Shown: positions 1 to 9,065, counted from the stretch's first letter. The stretch: DNA of 64,000 nucleotides from JAKAWQ01 sp963745975 (GCA_963745975.1 CAVUZJ010000002.1:318273-382272); one strand, 5' to 3'. The notes: generated by a model from the sequence alone, not told the origin. Made by a program: numbers and translations.

Positions 1-351
1 ACGACGCTCGATCTCAGCCGCTTCGGCCCGCAAGGCACAACGCTGCCCTCGAGCAGCGTCAGCAGCACCGTCGATTTCGTGCAGCCTTGGCTTGGCTTCC
101 GCGCCTCGATCTATCCGTGGCCGCGCTGGCGGTTCCAGCTCCAGGCCATGGTGCAGGGGCTGGGCGTCGATGGCGGTTCGTGGGGTTGGGGCGCTGGGGT
201 CTTTGGGACCTGGGCGGCGACGCATTGGCTCAACCTCATCGCCGGATTCGATGCGCTGAACAGCCAGGACAGGAACGGTTCGAGCGCGCTCATCCGCTCC
301 ATCAACATCACCGAGTACGGACCGGTCCTCGGGATGTCGTTCACGTTCTGA
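1..351 (+). CDS. C-terminal part of an outer-membrane beta-barrel-like protein (5' end outside window)
   Basis: The frame is open from base 1 and stops at 349-351, so only the last 116 residues are visible. The segment has alternating aromatic/hydrophobic strands (PWLGFRASIYPWPRWRFQLQ, then WGWGAGVFGTWAATHWLNLIAGFDAL) and ends in Phe after MSFTF. A terminal Phe on an amphipathic strand is the classic signature recognised by the BAM machinery, so an outer-membrane barrel is likely. The family cannot be named from this fragment. It lies 64 bp upstream of the DUF1254 gene on the same strand and could belong to the same secreted or envelope operon. Confidence 0.6.
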   Translation, partial: TTLDLSRFGPQGTTLPSSSVSSTVDFVQPWLGFRASIYPWPRWRFQLQAMVQGLGVDGGSWGWGAGVFGTWAATHWLNLIAGFDALNSQDRNGSSALIRSINITEYGPVLGMSFTF

Positions 352-415
352 TTTGACATTGCGACGGAGGGCGGCGCGGGTGGCAGGCAGCCGCGTCACC
401 GGGGAGGGTGTGCCG

Positions 416-1843
416 ATGAATCGCCGCGAGCTCGTTCTTTCCACCGCGAAGGCAGCGCTTCTGGGCGGGCTCAGCGAGGTGTGGCAAAGCTCGGCCGCGC
501 ACGCCGAGGACGAGGGAACGATCGCCATTGCCGAACAGGCGTATATCTACGGCTTTCCGATGATCGCCGCGTACAAGGCGCTCTATCAGTTCAACGTCGA
601 CAAGTCGTCCGGTCAGTACAAGGCCTCCTTCAACGAGATATGGAGCGACGCGCGGCTGATGACGCCGGCGGACACGGCGATCGTCACCCCGAACGCCGAC
701 ACGCCTTATTCGCTCGTGCAGCTCGACCTCAGGGCGGAGCCGATCGTGCTCTCCGTGCCCGAGATCGAGCAGGGGCGCTACTACGCGGTGCAGCTCGCCG
801 ATATGTACTCCTTCAATTACGGCTATATCGGGAGCCGAACGACCGGCAACGGCGTCGGGGGCTTCATGGTGGCCGGCCCCGGATGGCAGGGCGAGATGCC
901 CGCGGGGATCAACAAGGTCTTTCGCTCGGAGACCGAGTTTGGCCTCGTCATCTATCGCACCCAGCTCTTCAGCCCGGCCGATATGGTGAACGTGAAGAAG
1001 ATCCAGTCCGGCTACAAGCTGCAGACGCTTTCCGCCTATCTCGGCCAGCCCGCGCCGCCGGCCGCGCCGCCGATCGACTGGCCTCCCTATTCGATCGCTG
1101 CCTTCAAGGGCGATTTTCCCGCCTATCTCAATTTCCTCCTGCAATTCTGCCCGGAGGTGCCCGAGGAGACGGCGCTGCGCGCCCAGTTCGCCACGATCGG
1201 GATCGGGCCGGGCCGAAAATTCGCCTTCCAGAGCCTCTCGATCGTGCGGAGGGCGGAGATCCTCCTCGGCGTGAAGCGGGGCTTCGACAAGATCGAGTAT
1301 GCGGCCAACCACATCGGCAAGGTGATCAACGGATGGGGGGTCGGCGCCGCGGCCGGCAGCCGTGCCTTCTTTCACGGCGACTGGCTGCTGCGCGCCGGCG
1401 GCGCCAAGGCGGGCATCTATGGCAACGATGCCGACGAGGCGATGTATCCCTACGCGCGCAACGATTCCGAGGGCCAGCCGCTCGACGGCAGCGTCAACAC
1501 CTATAGGCTCACCTTCGCCGCCGGCCAGTTTCCGCCGGTGAACGCCTTCTGGTCGGTGACGATGTACGACGGCAAGTCGCAGCTCCTCGTCGCGAATCCG
1601 ATCAACCGCTACCTCATCAATTCGACGATGCTGCCCGGCATGAGACGGAATCCGGACGGCTCGCTCACCATCCACATCCAGAAGGATCAGCCGGGAGCGG
1701 ACGATCAATCGAATTGGCTGCCGGCGCCGGATGGGCCGATCTTCCTGGTGATGCGGCTTTACTGGCCGAAGACAACGCCCCCTTCGATCCTTCCGCCGGG
1801 TTCGGGCACGTGGAGCCCGCCGCCCGTGCTTCGGGCCGATTGA
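416..1843 (+). CDS. DUF1254/DUF1214 domain secreted protein
   Basis: 475 residues. The chosen ATG follows GGGGAGGG; upstream in-frame codons would add an Arg-rich stretch that looks non-coding. The N-terminus (MNRRELVLSTAKAALLGG) is a Tat/Sec-like leader. The DUF1254 region spans about residues 35-170 (AYIYGFPM, TPNADTPYS). The C-terminal DUF1214 region (about 370-470) shows PINRYLINSTMLPGM, DGSLTIHIQ, SNWLPAPDGP and a final LYWPK, all typical of the family. The biochemical role of DUF1254/DUF1214 proteins is not established. The leader is nearly the same as that of the sulfatase at 9147, which supports co-export. It heads a run of secreted-protein genes with the sulfatases. Confidence 0.85.
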   Translation: MNRRELVLSTAKAALLGGLSEVWQSSAAHAEDEGTIAIAEQAYIYGFPMIAAYKALYQFNVDKSSGQYKASFNEIWSDARLMTPADTAIVTPNADTPYSLVQLDLRAEPIVLSVPEIEQGRYYAVQLADMYSFNYGYIGSRTTGNGVGGFMVAGPGWQGEMPAGINKVFRSETEFGLVIYRTQLFSPADMVNVKKIQSGYKLQTLSAYLGQPAPPAAPPIDWPPYSIAAFKGDFPAYLNFLLQFCPEVPEETALRAQFATIGIGPGRKFAFQSLSIVRRAEILLGVKRGFDKIEYAANHIGKVINGWGVGAAAGSRAFFHGDWLLRAGGAKAGIYGNDADEAMYPYARNDSEGQPLDGSVNTYRLTFAAGQFPPVNAFWSVTMYDGKSQLLVANPINRYLINSTMLPGMRRNPDGSLTIHIQKDQPGADDQSNWLPAPDGPIFLVMRLYWPKTTPPSILPPGSGTWSPPPVLRAD

Positions 1844-1875
1844 GTTGGCGGCGCGATCGGATTTGAGGCGAGGGC

Positions 1876-3363
1876 ATGACGAAGGCCGTTTTTTGCGGAG
1901 CCGCGCTGGCGCTCTTTGCGTGCCTGAGCGGGCAGCCGGGCCATGCAGAGAGCGGTGTCGCCGCGACGATCCCGGACCGGGCGTTCTTTCTTTACCGGCC
2001 GGGCGACAAGACGATGGAAAATGTCGTCCGGACGGACGAGCGCTATGGCCATGACGCGCTTTTCTTCGGCCCGCGTGGGTGGGACTACTGGAACTGGCTC
2101 CAGGACCCGCGACCGATCCAGAACCCGAACCTCTGGCCCGATACGCAATCCACCTACTTCCTCAGCCGTTTCGCACTGCCCGCCGGGAGCACATTGACCC
2201 TCCACGGCACCTATCCGCATGCCCGCTATTTCGAGTTCGCCCTCTACAAATTCGAGCACGGGACCTTCGTTGCGGTCGGCGAGGCGCTGCGCGGCCAGGA
2301 CATCGCGCCCGATCCCGGCGCGACCAACCCCTTCCTCGTCGGGGCCGACCGGCTGGCCGGCGTGCGCGACTTCACGCTCAGGATCGTGGCCGCGGACGCC
2401 CCTGCCGGCGCGCGCGCGACGAACACCCTCTATGTCGGGCAGGACGGCGGCGAGCTGCAAGCCGCGCTCCGCATCTATCTCTCGGACCCGGGCTATGACG
2501 GGGCCGGATGGGGACCGGCAACCGCTCCCTTCGCCGGGCGCGGACTGCCGAGCTACGAGGGGAGGCTCGCCGACGGCACCAGGCTTTCGGCCGCAGAGGT
2601 CGCGGCGCGATGGGCCCAGCCGATGGCAGCGACGAAGCCCGCTATGACGGTCGTCGAGTGGGAGGGGCTGCTGCATGCGAAGAACAACGACCCCGCGCTC
2701 GATCCGGCGTCGGCGCCGGCGCGCAACCCGCCAGAATGGCAGAAATTCTGGACGCTGCGCTACAGCCTGCTCGGCGCCTTCAAACCCCCGGCGCTGCGCG
2801 CGAGGATTCCCTATGAGGGCGCGATGGAAGGCGGCGGCGACCCCTACACCCAGTACATGATCGTCTATCTCTCGCGGAAATTCGGACCCGTCTATGTCAT
2901 GCACGGCAAGATGCCGAGCTTCCCCGACACGTTCGCGGGCGAGGACGGCAAGCCGCTCGCCATCATGCCGGACGCGCAGGTGCAGTACTGGTCGATCGTG
3001 AGCTGCGAGTCCCCGCCGTCCGGCCAGGACGTCGACGGCCTCACCGACATGCAGGTGCCGCTCAACTCCAAGGGCGACTACACGATCGTGGTGAGCCGCC
3101 CCGAAGACCGGCCGCGGAATGCGACCCTCGCGAACGGCGTGGCGTGGCTGAACTGGGGCACGCGCGGCGAGGGACTCGATATCCCGCAGAACCGCACCGG
3201 CTGGGGGATGCTGATGATCCGCTTCGTCGGCACCAACCCGAGCTGGGCCCAGAGCCCGGCCAACGTCACCACGCCCGGCACCGAAGCCTCCGTCATGGGG
3301 CCCTACTACCCGCGGGGCGAGTACACGACCAAGGCGGCCTTCGAGGCGAGCGGGCCGAAATAG
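1876..3363 (+). CDS. secreted protein of unrecognised family, next to DUF1254 gene
   Basis: 495 residues, starting at ATG 1876 behind GAGGCGAGGGC. Residues 1-24 (MTKAVFCGAALALFACLSG...GHAES) look like a signal peptide with an AxA-type cut after GHA. The body is rich in Gly, Pro and aromatic residues, with segments such as YPHARYFEFALY and DYTIVVSRPEDRPRNA. These recall the beta-rich architecture of DUF1254/DUF1214-type proteins, but no named domain is recognised with certainty. The gene sits 32 bp after the DUF1254 gene and before the beta-propeller gene, so it is probably co-transcribed and periplasmic. No function is claimed. Confidence 0.75.
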   Translation: MTKAVFCGAALALFACLSGQPGHAESGVAATIPDRAFFLYRPGDKTMENVVRTDERYGHDALFFGPRGWDYWNWLQDPRPIQNPNLWPDTQSTYFLSRFALPAGSTLTLHGTYPHARYFEFALYKFEHGTFVAVGEALRGQDIAPDPGATNPFLVGADRLAGVRDFTLRIVAADAPAGARATNTLYVGQDGGELQAALRIYLSDPGYDGAGWGPATAPFAGRGLPSYEGRLADGTRLSAAEVAARWAQPMAATKPAMTVVEWEGLLHAKNNDPALDPASAPARNPPEWQKFWTLRYSLLGAFKPPALRARIPYEGAMEGGGDPYTQYMIVYLSRKFGPVYVMHGKMPSFPDTFAGEDGKPLAIMPDAQVQYWSIVSCESPPSGQDVDGLTDMQVPLNSKGDYTIVVSRPEDRPRNATLANGVAWLNWGTRGEGLDIPQNRTGWGMLMIRFVGTNPSWAQSPANVTTPGTEASVMGPYYPRGEYTTKAAFEASGPK

Positions 3364-3442
3364 AGCAAGTGTCGCGATGCCCCGCTCGCCAGCTCGTCTA
3401 TCCGTGGCTCGCCGCGTGGGGCCTTGCACGAACGGAGGAAAC

Positions 3443-5053
3443 GTGACCGAAGCTCGCCATTGGCCGATGACAGGCGCGCGCGCGCTGGTGCTTGCGCTCG
3501 GTCTTGCGCTCGGCGCTGCCGTCAATATTGCCCCGTTCGTGGGCCGGACCGCCGCCGCCGCGGACCTCACTTCCGACGAGCAGGCGGCGAACGGGCCGTT
3601 GCCCGGAGACGTGACGCTCGACGCCTCGGAGTTAAGCTGCCTCAAGGCGCATCCGGCCGCCGGCTACTACGCCTCGCTGAACGCCGCGGAAGTCGCCGAC
3701 GCCGAGCGCACCGGGCTCTACCCTTGCGCGGACTTCACCGGCTCTTTCACCGGGCCCAACCGGGTCTTTGCCTGGCAGAGCGAAGGCACCTACCAGGGCG
3801 CCTACTTCCTCAACAACCGCAAGCCCGGCGAGCTCTATCTGGTCGGCGGCGTGGCGCCCGCGCTGACGGGTCCGGTGGCGCCGGGACCCTATGTCGCCAA
3901 GGTGGATGCCACGACGGGCAGGCAAATCTGGCGCACCTATCTGGAAAACGCCAACGTGTCGCACCGCTGGATCGCGGTGACCAACCTCAACATTCTGCCG
4001 GACGGAAATATCGTCGTCGCCTGGACCGACAAGGTCGCCATCATCGACGGCGATAGCGGGCTGATCCTGACGTCGAACACCCTGCCGACCGGCGGCGCCG
4101 CGGTGGAGAACGCGAGCTTCAAGCACGTCACCATTGCGCCCGACGGCACGCTCATCCTGAAGGACCAGTCGCGACCGGCGGGCGAAACCGGCCAAGGAAG
4201 CCTCGCGATCATCAGGGGCGTGCAAAAAGGCCTCAAGATGGCGAACTCGGAGCTGGTCGCGGTCGATCCGGATACGCTCCGGATCCTCGACGCCGTGCCC
4301 CTGCCGGAACCCTCGGCCTCGCCGCACGTGATCACGACATTCGCGGGAAAGATCGCGATCTACCTCTCGGGAAGCCAGCACCTTTACCGGTATTTCTGGG
4401 ACCCGGCGACGAAGAAGCTCTCGCAGGACCCGCGCTGGATCGTTTCCTATCTGAAGCCAGGCCAGTCCACCGGAACCGCGCCCGGCGTGATGGGCAACTG
4501 GATCGTGGTCCTGACCAACGGCGTGGGCAGCAAGACGGTCGCGTCCAGCGTCGTCGCGGTCAGCCAGAGCGACCCCTCCAGGGTGGTGACGATCTTCCCG
4601 TTCGGGCCGCTCAAGAAAGGCGAGATCAGCTTCGCCCCGCCCAAAAACGGGACCGACATCGAGAACAACATGCTCTACGCGGCCGATATGGGAATGGGCA
4701 AGGTCGCCGGCATCAAGCTCGACCAGGCGACCGGCGCGATGACGACTTCGTTTGTCGTCGATGACACGACCACCGGATTTCAGCCCCTCGTCGGGCCGAA
4801 GGACAAGCGGGTGCTGGTGATTTCGAACATCCGACGCGACGTTCGTTTCGAGGGGACGATGTTGGAGCTGATGACGCATCTCTATACGGAGCAGGTCACA
4901 TGGCGGGATGCGGCCACGGGCCGGATTCTCGCGGCGTCGGACTTCTTCGCGCCGATGCAGCCGAATGCGCTGATCACGCCGGGCTTCGGCGGTCGGTTCT
5001 ATTACATAACGAACAAGGGGTTTATCGTCTTGCAGGTGGAGCCGAGCGAGTAG
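3443..5053 (+). CDS. secreted PQQ-like beta-propeller protein
   Basis: 536 residues from GTG 3443, preceded by GGAGG at 3434-3438, the best ribosome site here. The N-terminus has a hydrophobic stretch (ALVLALGLALGAAVNIA) ending AAAADL, a signal peptide. The body carries blade-like repeats: YVAKVDATTGRQIWRTYL, KVAIIDGDSGLIL, ELVAVDPDTLRILDAV and WRDATGRILAAS-like elements. This is the pattern of PQQ/WD-type propellers of the quinoprotein fold. No PQQ-ligand or dehydrogenase motif is recognised, so a binding or scaffold role is as likely as catalysis. It is the last gene before the FGE gene. Confidence 0.75.
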   Translation: MTEARHWPMTGARALVLALGLALGAAVNIAPFVGRTAAAADLTSDEQAANGPLPGDVTLDASELSCLKAHPAAGYYASLNAAEVADAERTGLYPCADFTGSFTGPNRVFAWQSEGTYQGAYFLNNRKPGELYLVGGVAPALTGPVAPGPYVAKVDATTGRQIWRTYLENANVSHRWIAVTNLNILPDGNIVVAWTDKVAIIDGDSGLILTSNTLPTGGAAVENASFKHVTIAPDGTLILKDQSRPAGETGQGSLAIIRGVQKGLKMANSELVAVDPDTLRILDAVPLPEPSASPHVITTFAGKIAIYLSGSQHLYRYFWDPATKKLSQDPRWIVSYLKPGQSTGTAPGVMGNWIVVLTNGVGSKTVASSVVAVSQSDPSRVVTIFPFGPLKKGEISFAPPKNGTDIENNMLYAADMGMGKVAGIKLDQATGAMTTSFVVDDTTTGFQPLVGPKDKRVLVISNIRRDVRFEGTMLELMTHLYTEQVTWRDAATGRILAASDFFAPMQPNALITPGFGGRFYYITNKGFIVLQVEPSE

Positions 5054-5358
5054 AATTCCGGCCGGATGTGCCGGTCGGCTCCCGTGCCCGGCGACGATGC
5101 GCCCTTGCCGGTTAATCCAGATCAATGAGGACCGGTCGGAGGGCCTGGAATGTGGCGTAACATTTGCGACCTGCGCCGAAGGGGAATGATCCGCGTGCTC
5201 TTCCTGGGACGGTATGCCCCGCGCGAGCGGGGAGGCGTCGGGTTCGGGTGAGCGGCGAGGAATCGAGGCGGGCTGACATGCGCCCGATCGAAGGCGGCAC
5301 CTTCCGGATGGGATGTGGCAGCGCGTACCCGGAGGAAGCACCCGTGCATTTCGCCAGG

Positions 5359-5361
5359 GTG
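5359..5361. repeat. target-site duplication, left copy (GTG)
   Basis: GTG at 5359-5361 directly precedes the left IS end and is repeated at 6727-6729 after the right end. One copy is needed to rebuild the FGE codon for Val (FAR-V-GGFW). A 3-bp duplication is normal for IS3-family elements. Confidence 0.8.
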
Positions 5362-5445
5362 AGAGGTGGCTGGGGAAATTCGAACAGGTCGATAGGTGGA
5401 AAATCTGCCTGAGAGCGGCGAGGATGCCGCAGATCAGGAGAGAGC

Positions 5446-5757
5446 ATGACGAGACGAGCGCGGCGGACGCACAGTCCGGCCTTCAAGGCGAAGGTGGCAT
5501 TGGCGGCCATCAAGGGCGAGAAGACGCTGGCCGAGTTGGCGCAGCAGTATGACGTGCATCCGAACCAGATCACGGCTTGGAAGGCCCAGCTGGCGGAGGG
5601 CGCCGCTGGGGTGTTCGGCTCCGGTCCTGCGGGGACCTCGGCGGCGCCGGTGGTGGACCTCAAGGTTCTGCACGCCAAGATCGGCGAACTGACGCTGGAG
5701 AACGATTTTTTGTCCGGTGCGCTCAGCAAAGCCGGCCTGCTGAGCGCAAAGCGATGA
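5446..5757 (+). CDS. IS3-family transposase OrfA (helix-turn-helix subunit)
   Basis: 103 residues. The N-terminus (MTRRARRTHSPAFKAKVALA) followed by KTLAELAQQYDVHPNQITAWK is the HTH_Tnp_1/IS911-type DNA-binding domain, roughly residues 5-50. The C-terminal part (KIGELTLENDFLSGAL) is a leucine-zipper-like region that mediates OrfA/OrfAB contacts in this family. The stop TGA (5755-5757) overlaps the orfB ATG at 5754. A T6 run at 5706-5711 could allow a -1 shift to produce OrfAB; this is inferred from family behaviour. Confidence 0.9.
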   Translation: MTRRARRTHSPAFKAKVALAAIKGEKTLAELAQQYDVHPNQITAWKAQLAEGAAGVFGSGPAGTSAAPVVDLKVLHAKIGELTLENDFLSGALSKAGLLSAKR

Positions 5758-6581
5758 TCGACCGGGGCCACAGACTGTCGCTGGTGCGGCAGGTGGAGCT
5801 GCTGAGGCTGAGCCGCAGCAGCCTTTACTATGAGCCTCGAGCGGTGCCGGCGGCCGATCTGGCTACCATGCGACGGATTGACGCACTCCACCTGGACCAT
5901 CCGTTCGCGGGCAGCCGGATGCTGCGCGATCTGTTGCGCGGCGAGGGTGTCGCGATTGGCCGGGAGCGGGTCGCCACGATGATGCGGCGCATGGGGATCG
6001 AGGCGCTGTATCGCCGCCCCAACACGTCCAAGCCGGCGCCGGGGCACAAGATCTACCCCTATCTGCTCCGCGGCATGGCGGTTGAGCGGCCGAATCAGGT
6101 CTGGGCGATGGATATTACCTACATCCCCATGGCACGCGGCTTCGTCTATCTGGCCGCCGTGGTGGACTGGTTCAGCCGGCGGGTTCTGGCCTGGCGCGTG
6201 TCGATCACGATGGAGGTCGATTTCTGCCTCGCGGCGGTCGAGGAGGCGTTGGCCAGACACGGCCGGCCAGAGATCTTCAACACCGACCAGGGGAGCCAGT
6301 TCACCAGCGCCGCATTCACCGGCCTGCTGATGGAAAACGCCATCAAGATCAGCATGGATGGCCGCGGCTCCTGGCGCGACAACGTCTTTGTCGAGCGGCT
6401 ATGGCGGTCGGTCAAATATGAGGAAGTCTATCTGCGAGCTTACGACAGCGTCGGCGACGCGCGTGCCTCGCTGGGCCGGTATCTGGATTTTTACAACCGC
6501 CGGCGCCCACACTCGAGCCTCGACGCGCGGACCCCGGAGCAAGCCTACTTCGCGCACCTGCCGCAGCGCGCGGCAGCCTGA
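5754..6581 (+). CDS. IS3-family transposase OrfB (DDE integrase subunit)
   Basis: 275 residues from the ATG that overlaps the orfA stop (ATGA). An HTH_21-like region at about residues 35-85 (HPFAGSRMLRDLLRGEG) precedes the rve integrase core. The catalytic residues are visible: Asp in QVWAMDITYIP, Asp in IFNTDQGSQFTS, and Glu in NVFVERLWRSVKYEEVY, with D-(about 35)-E spacing. A short C-terminal tail (PHSSLDARTPEQAYF) is standard. It can be made separately by coupling or as an OrfAB fusion by -1 frameshift in the frame open from 5577. Confidence 0.93.
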   Translation: MIDRGHRLSLVRQVELLRLSRSSLYYEPRAVPAADLATMRRIDALHLDHPFAGSRMLRDLLRGEGVAIGRERVATMMRRMGIEALYRRPNTSKPAPGHKIYPYLLRGMAVERPNQVWAMDITYIPMARGFVYLAAVVDWFSRRVLAWRVSITMEVDFCLAAVEEALARHGRPEIFNTDQGSQFTSAAFTGLLMENAIKISMDGRGSWRDNVFVERLWRSVKYEEVYLRAYDSVGDARASLGRYLDFYNRRRPHSSLDARTPEQAYFAHLPQRAAA

Positions 6582-6589
6582 ATTTCGCC

Positions 6590-6652
6590 GCCGTTGTCGG
6601 GGCGTCACCGCGCTCGGGCTACGCCCTCCCTGCGTGACGCCCCGACAACGGC
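6590..6652 (+). terminator. 19-bp perfect inverted repeat at the 3' end of the IS
   Basis: Arms 6590-6608 and 6634-6652 are exact reverse complements over 19 bases, with a 25-base GC-rich loop. The structure lies 8 bp after the orfB stop and inside the right IS end. It could terminate transposase transcription or protect the element from outside reads. No U-tract follows, so intrinsic termination is not proven. Confidence 0.6.
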
Positions 6653-6726
6653 ACACTACAATGCCCACCGGCAGAGGCTCCACTTATCGAAGGCGAAACG
6701 CTGTTCCAACGAAGCCGGCCAGCTCT

Positions 6727-6729
6727 GTG
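6727..6729. repeat. target-site duplication, right copy (GTG)
   Basis: GTG following the right IS end (CCAGCTCT), identical to 5359-5361. The FGE reading frame continues immediately with GGC GGC TTT TGG. Confidence 0.8.
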
Positions 6730-7583
6730 GGCGGCTTTTGGATGGACGAAAGCTGCGTTACCAACGCGGAGTTCGGGCAATTCGTCGCCGCGACCGGGTA
6801 CGTGACGGTTGCCGAGCGACCGCTCGATCCGGCCCTCTATCCCGACGCCGATCCGGCTCTGCTGAAGCCGGGTGCGGCGGTGTTCCACATGCCGTTCGGC
6901 CCGGCGCGGCTTTCCGACATTAGGAGCCGCTGGAGCTACGTGCCCGGCGCCAACTGGCGCCACCCCGAGGGGCCGGCGAGCACGATCGAAGGGCACGAGC
7001 GCGAGCCGGTGGTGCAGGTGGTGTTCGAGGACGCGGCGGCGTACGCGCGGTGGGCGGGGAAGGCGCTGCCGACGGAGGCGGAGTGGGAGTTCGCGGCGCG
7101 CGGCGGGCTTGACGGGGCGGCCTTCTGCTGGGGCGATGAGTTCAATCCGGGCGGGAAATGGATGGCGAACACCTGGCAGGGCGAGTTCCCGTGGCAGGAC
7201 CGTGGGGAAGACGGGTTCGCGGGGCGCGCGCCCGTCGGCTCCTTTCCGCCCAACGGGTACGGGCTCTACGACATGGCCGGCAATGTCTGGGAATGGACCA
7301 CCGACTGGTATGCCGGCCGGCATCCTGCGGATGCGGGGAAACCCTGCTGCGCGCCCCAGAATCCGCGTGGGCCCAACGAGGCGGGGAGCGATGACCCGGA
7401 GCAGCCGGCAATTCGCATCCCGCGCAAGGGGAACAAGGGCGGGTCCTATCTCTGCGCGCCGAATTATTGCCGGCGGTACCGGCCGGCCGCGCGCCATCCG
7501 CAGATGATCGATACGGCGACCTGCCATATCGGCTTCCGCTGCATCGTGCGGTCCGGGGGCCGCGACCAAACCGAGGAGGGGTG

Positions 7584-9065
7584 ATGACGATCGGGACAGA
7601 ACCGCCGGCGCCGCGGGAAAAAGGCGGCGTCGGCCGCCGCAACGTGCTGCTCGGCGGCGGTGCGAGCCTCGCGGCGAGCGCCGGGGCCGGCTCGTTGCTC
7701 TCCGCCGCAACGAGCCGGACGGCGATGGCCGCTCCTCCAGGGCCGCCCAACATCGTCTACATCGTTGCCGACGATCTCGGCTGGCAGGATGTCGGCTTCC
7801 GCGGCTCCGACATCAAGACGCCCAGTCTCGACCGGCTCGCCGAAAGCGGGGCCGAGCTCGAGGAATTCTACGTCCAGCCTTATTGCTCGCCGACGCGCGC
7901 CGCCCTTCTCACCGGCCGCTATCCGCTGCGCTACGGGTTGCAGACGGGCGCCATTCCCTCGGGCGCGCGGTATGGGCTCCCCACCGACGAATTCCTGCTC
8001 TCGCAGGGGCTGCGCGGGGCGGGATACGAGACCGTGCTGGTCGGCAAATGGCATCTCGGGCACGCCAAGCCGGAATTTTGGCCGTGCCAGCGCGGGTTCG
8101 ATCATTTCTACGGCCCGCTCGTGGGCGAGATCGACCATTTCACGCACGAAGCGCATGGAGTGACGGACTGGTATCGCGACAATACGCGGATCACGGAGAA
8201 GGGCTACGACACCACGCTCTTCGGCGACGAGGCGGTGCGCGTGATCGACGCCCATGATCCGGCGAAGCCGCTCTTCCTCTATCTTGCCTTCACCGCGCCG
8301 CACACACCCTATCAGGCGCCTGAGGAGTATCTCGCGCGGTACCCGAATATCGCCGATCCCAATCGTCGCGCCTATGCGGCGATGATCTCGGCGATGGACG
8401 ATCAGATCGGGCGGGTGATTGTCGCGCTCGAAGCGAAGGGAATGCGCGGAAATACGCTCATCGTCTTCCATAGCGACAATGGCGGCACGCGTTCGGCGAA
8501 GTTCACTGGCGAGTCGGCGATCCAAGGCGAGCTTCCGCCGAGCAACGGGCCCTATCGCGGCGGCAAGGGCACGCTCTACGAGGGCGGCACGCTCGTCGGC
8601 GCCGTTTTCAACTGGCAGGGGAGGATCAAGCCCGGGCGCGTTCAGGGACTGCTCCACGTCGTCGATATCTACCCGACGTTGCTCGGCGTCGCGGGCGGGG
8701 AGCTCGGGAAGAACAAGCCCCTCGATGGCATGGATGTCTGGGCAACCATAAGCGAAGGCGGGCCCTCGCCGCGTCATGAGGTCGTTTACAACGTCGATCC
8801 GCTGATGGGCGCGGTGCGCGAGGGGGCGCAGAAGCTCATCTGGGTGGGGATGCTGCCTTCGAGTTTCGAGCTGTTCGATCTTGCGGCGGACCCGTACGAA
8901 AAAGCCAATCTGGCTGCAGCGAATCCCGAGCAGGTGAAGGCGCTGCAGGACCGCATAGCCGCGCTCGCGCGGGAGATGGTGGAGCCCCTGGTCCTGGCGG
9001 ACGTGCTCGGCCTTGTGCTCTCGACCGCGCCCTCCACTCCGGCGGAATACTTTGTCGATTGCTGA
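7584..9065 (+). CDS. arylsulfatase, Tat-exported, formylglycine-dependent
   Basis: 493 residues; the ATG overlaps the FGE stop (TGATG) and follows GAGGAGG. The leader has GRRNVLLGGGASLAAS, a twin-Arg pattern, with a likely cut after AMA. The sulfatase domain starts at PPNIVYIVADDLGWQDVG (metal-binding DD). PYCSPTRAALLTGRYP holds the CxPxR motif whose Cys becomes formylglycine. VGKWHLGH and HSDNGG supply further active-site Lys/His and metal Asp/Asn. It should hydrolyse sulfate esters in the periplasm. Coupling to the FGE gene suggests dedicated maturation, which the IS now disrupts. The substrate is unknown. Confidence 0.93.
   Translation: MTIGTEPPAPREKGGVGRRNVLLGGGASLAASAGAGSLLSAATSRTAMAAPPGPPNIVYIVADDLGWQDVGFRGSDIKTPSLDRLAESGAELEEFYVQPYCSPTRAALLTGRYPLRYGLQTGAIPSGARYGLPTDEFLLSQGLRGAGYETVLVGKWHLGHAKPEFWPCQRGFDHFYGPLVGEIDHFTHEAHGVTDWYRDNTRITEKGYDTTLFGDEAVRVIDAHDPAKPLFLYLAFTAPHTPYQAPEEYLARYPNIADPNRRAYAAMISAMDDQIGRVIVALEAKGMRGNTLIVFHSDNGGTRSAKFTGESAIQGELPPSNGPYRGGKGTLYEGGTLVGAVFNWQGRIKPGRVQGLLHVVDIYPTLLGVAGGELGKNKPLDGMDVWATISEGGPSPRHEVVYNVDPLMGAVREGAQKLIWVGMLPSSFELFDLAADPYEKANLAAANPEQVKALQDRIAALAREMVEPLVLADVLGLVLSTAPSTPAEYFVDC

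Larger units (their letters stand above)
5362..6726 (+). mobile_element. IS3-family insertion sequence, 1365 bp
   Basis: The ends were located by rebuilding the interrupted FGE frame. The left end is AGAGGTGGCTGG and the reverse complement of the right end is AGAGCTGGCCGG, giving 10 of 12 matching terminal bases. Similarity continues inside: GATAGGTGGA at about 5391-5400 on the left matches GATAAGTGGA on the inverted right end. The element is flanked by GTG duplications and encodes OrfA and OrfB with a D-D-E integrase core. Element plus one target copy is 1368 bp, a multiple of three, but internal stops prevent read-through. Both transposase frames look intact, so it may be recent and active. 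Confidence 0.9.
5278..7584 (+). pseudogene. formylglycine-generating enzyme (sulfatase-modifying factor) gene split by an IS3-family element
   Basis: The 5' piece (5278-5361) encodes MRPIEGGTFRMG...YPEEAPVHFARV and the 3' piece (6730-7584) resumes with GGFWMDESCVTNAEFGQF. Removing 5362-6726 and one GTG copy restores an uninterrupted 312-residue SUMF1/FGE protein in frame. The 3' piece keeps TEAEWEFAARGG, GNVWEWTTDWY, and the active-site region GGSYLCAPNYCRRYR with both cysteines expected for copper-dependent FGE, then GFRC. FGE converts the CxPxR cysteine of sulfatases to formylglycine. The stop overlaps the start of the next sulfatase gene (TGATG). An upstream GTG at 5248 is an alternative start. 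As read, the gene is disrupted; the 3' part alone lacks the N-terminal FGE core strand. Confidence 0.9.

Noticed and set aside
1759..3645. Over 600-codon minus-strand open frame
   Set aside because: Opposite the secreted protein at 1876, with shadow-type composition and no start signal.
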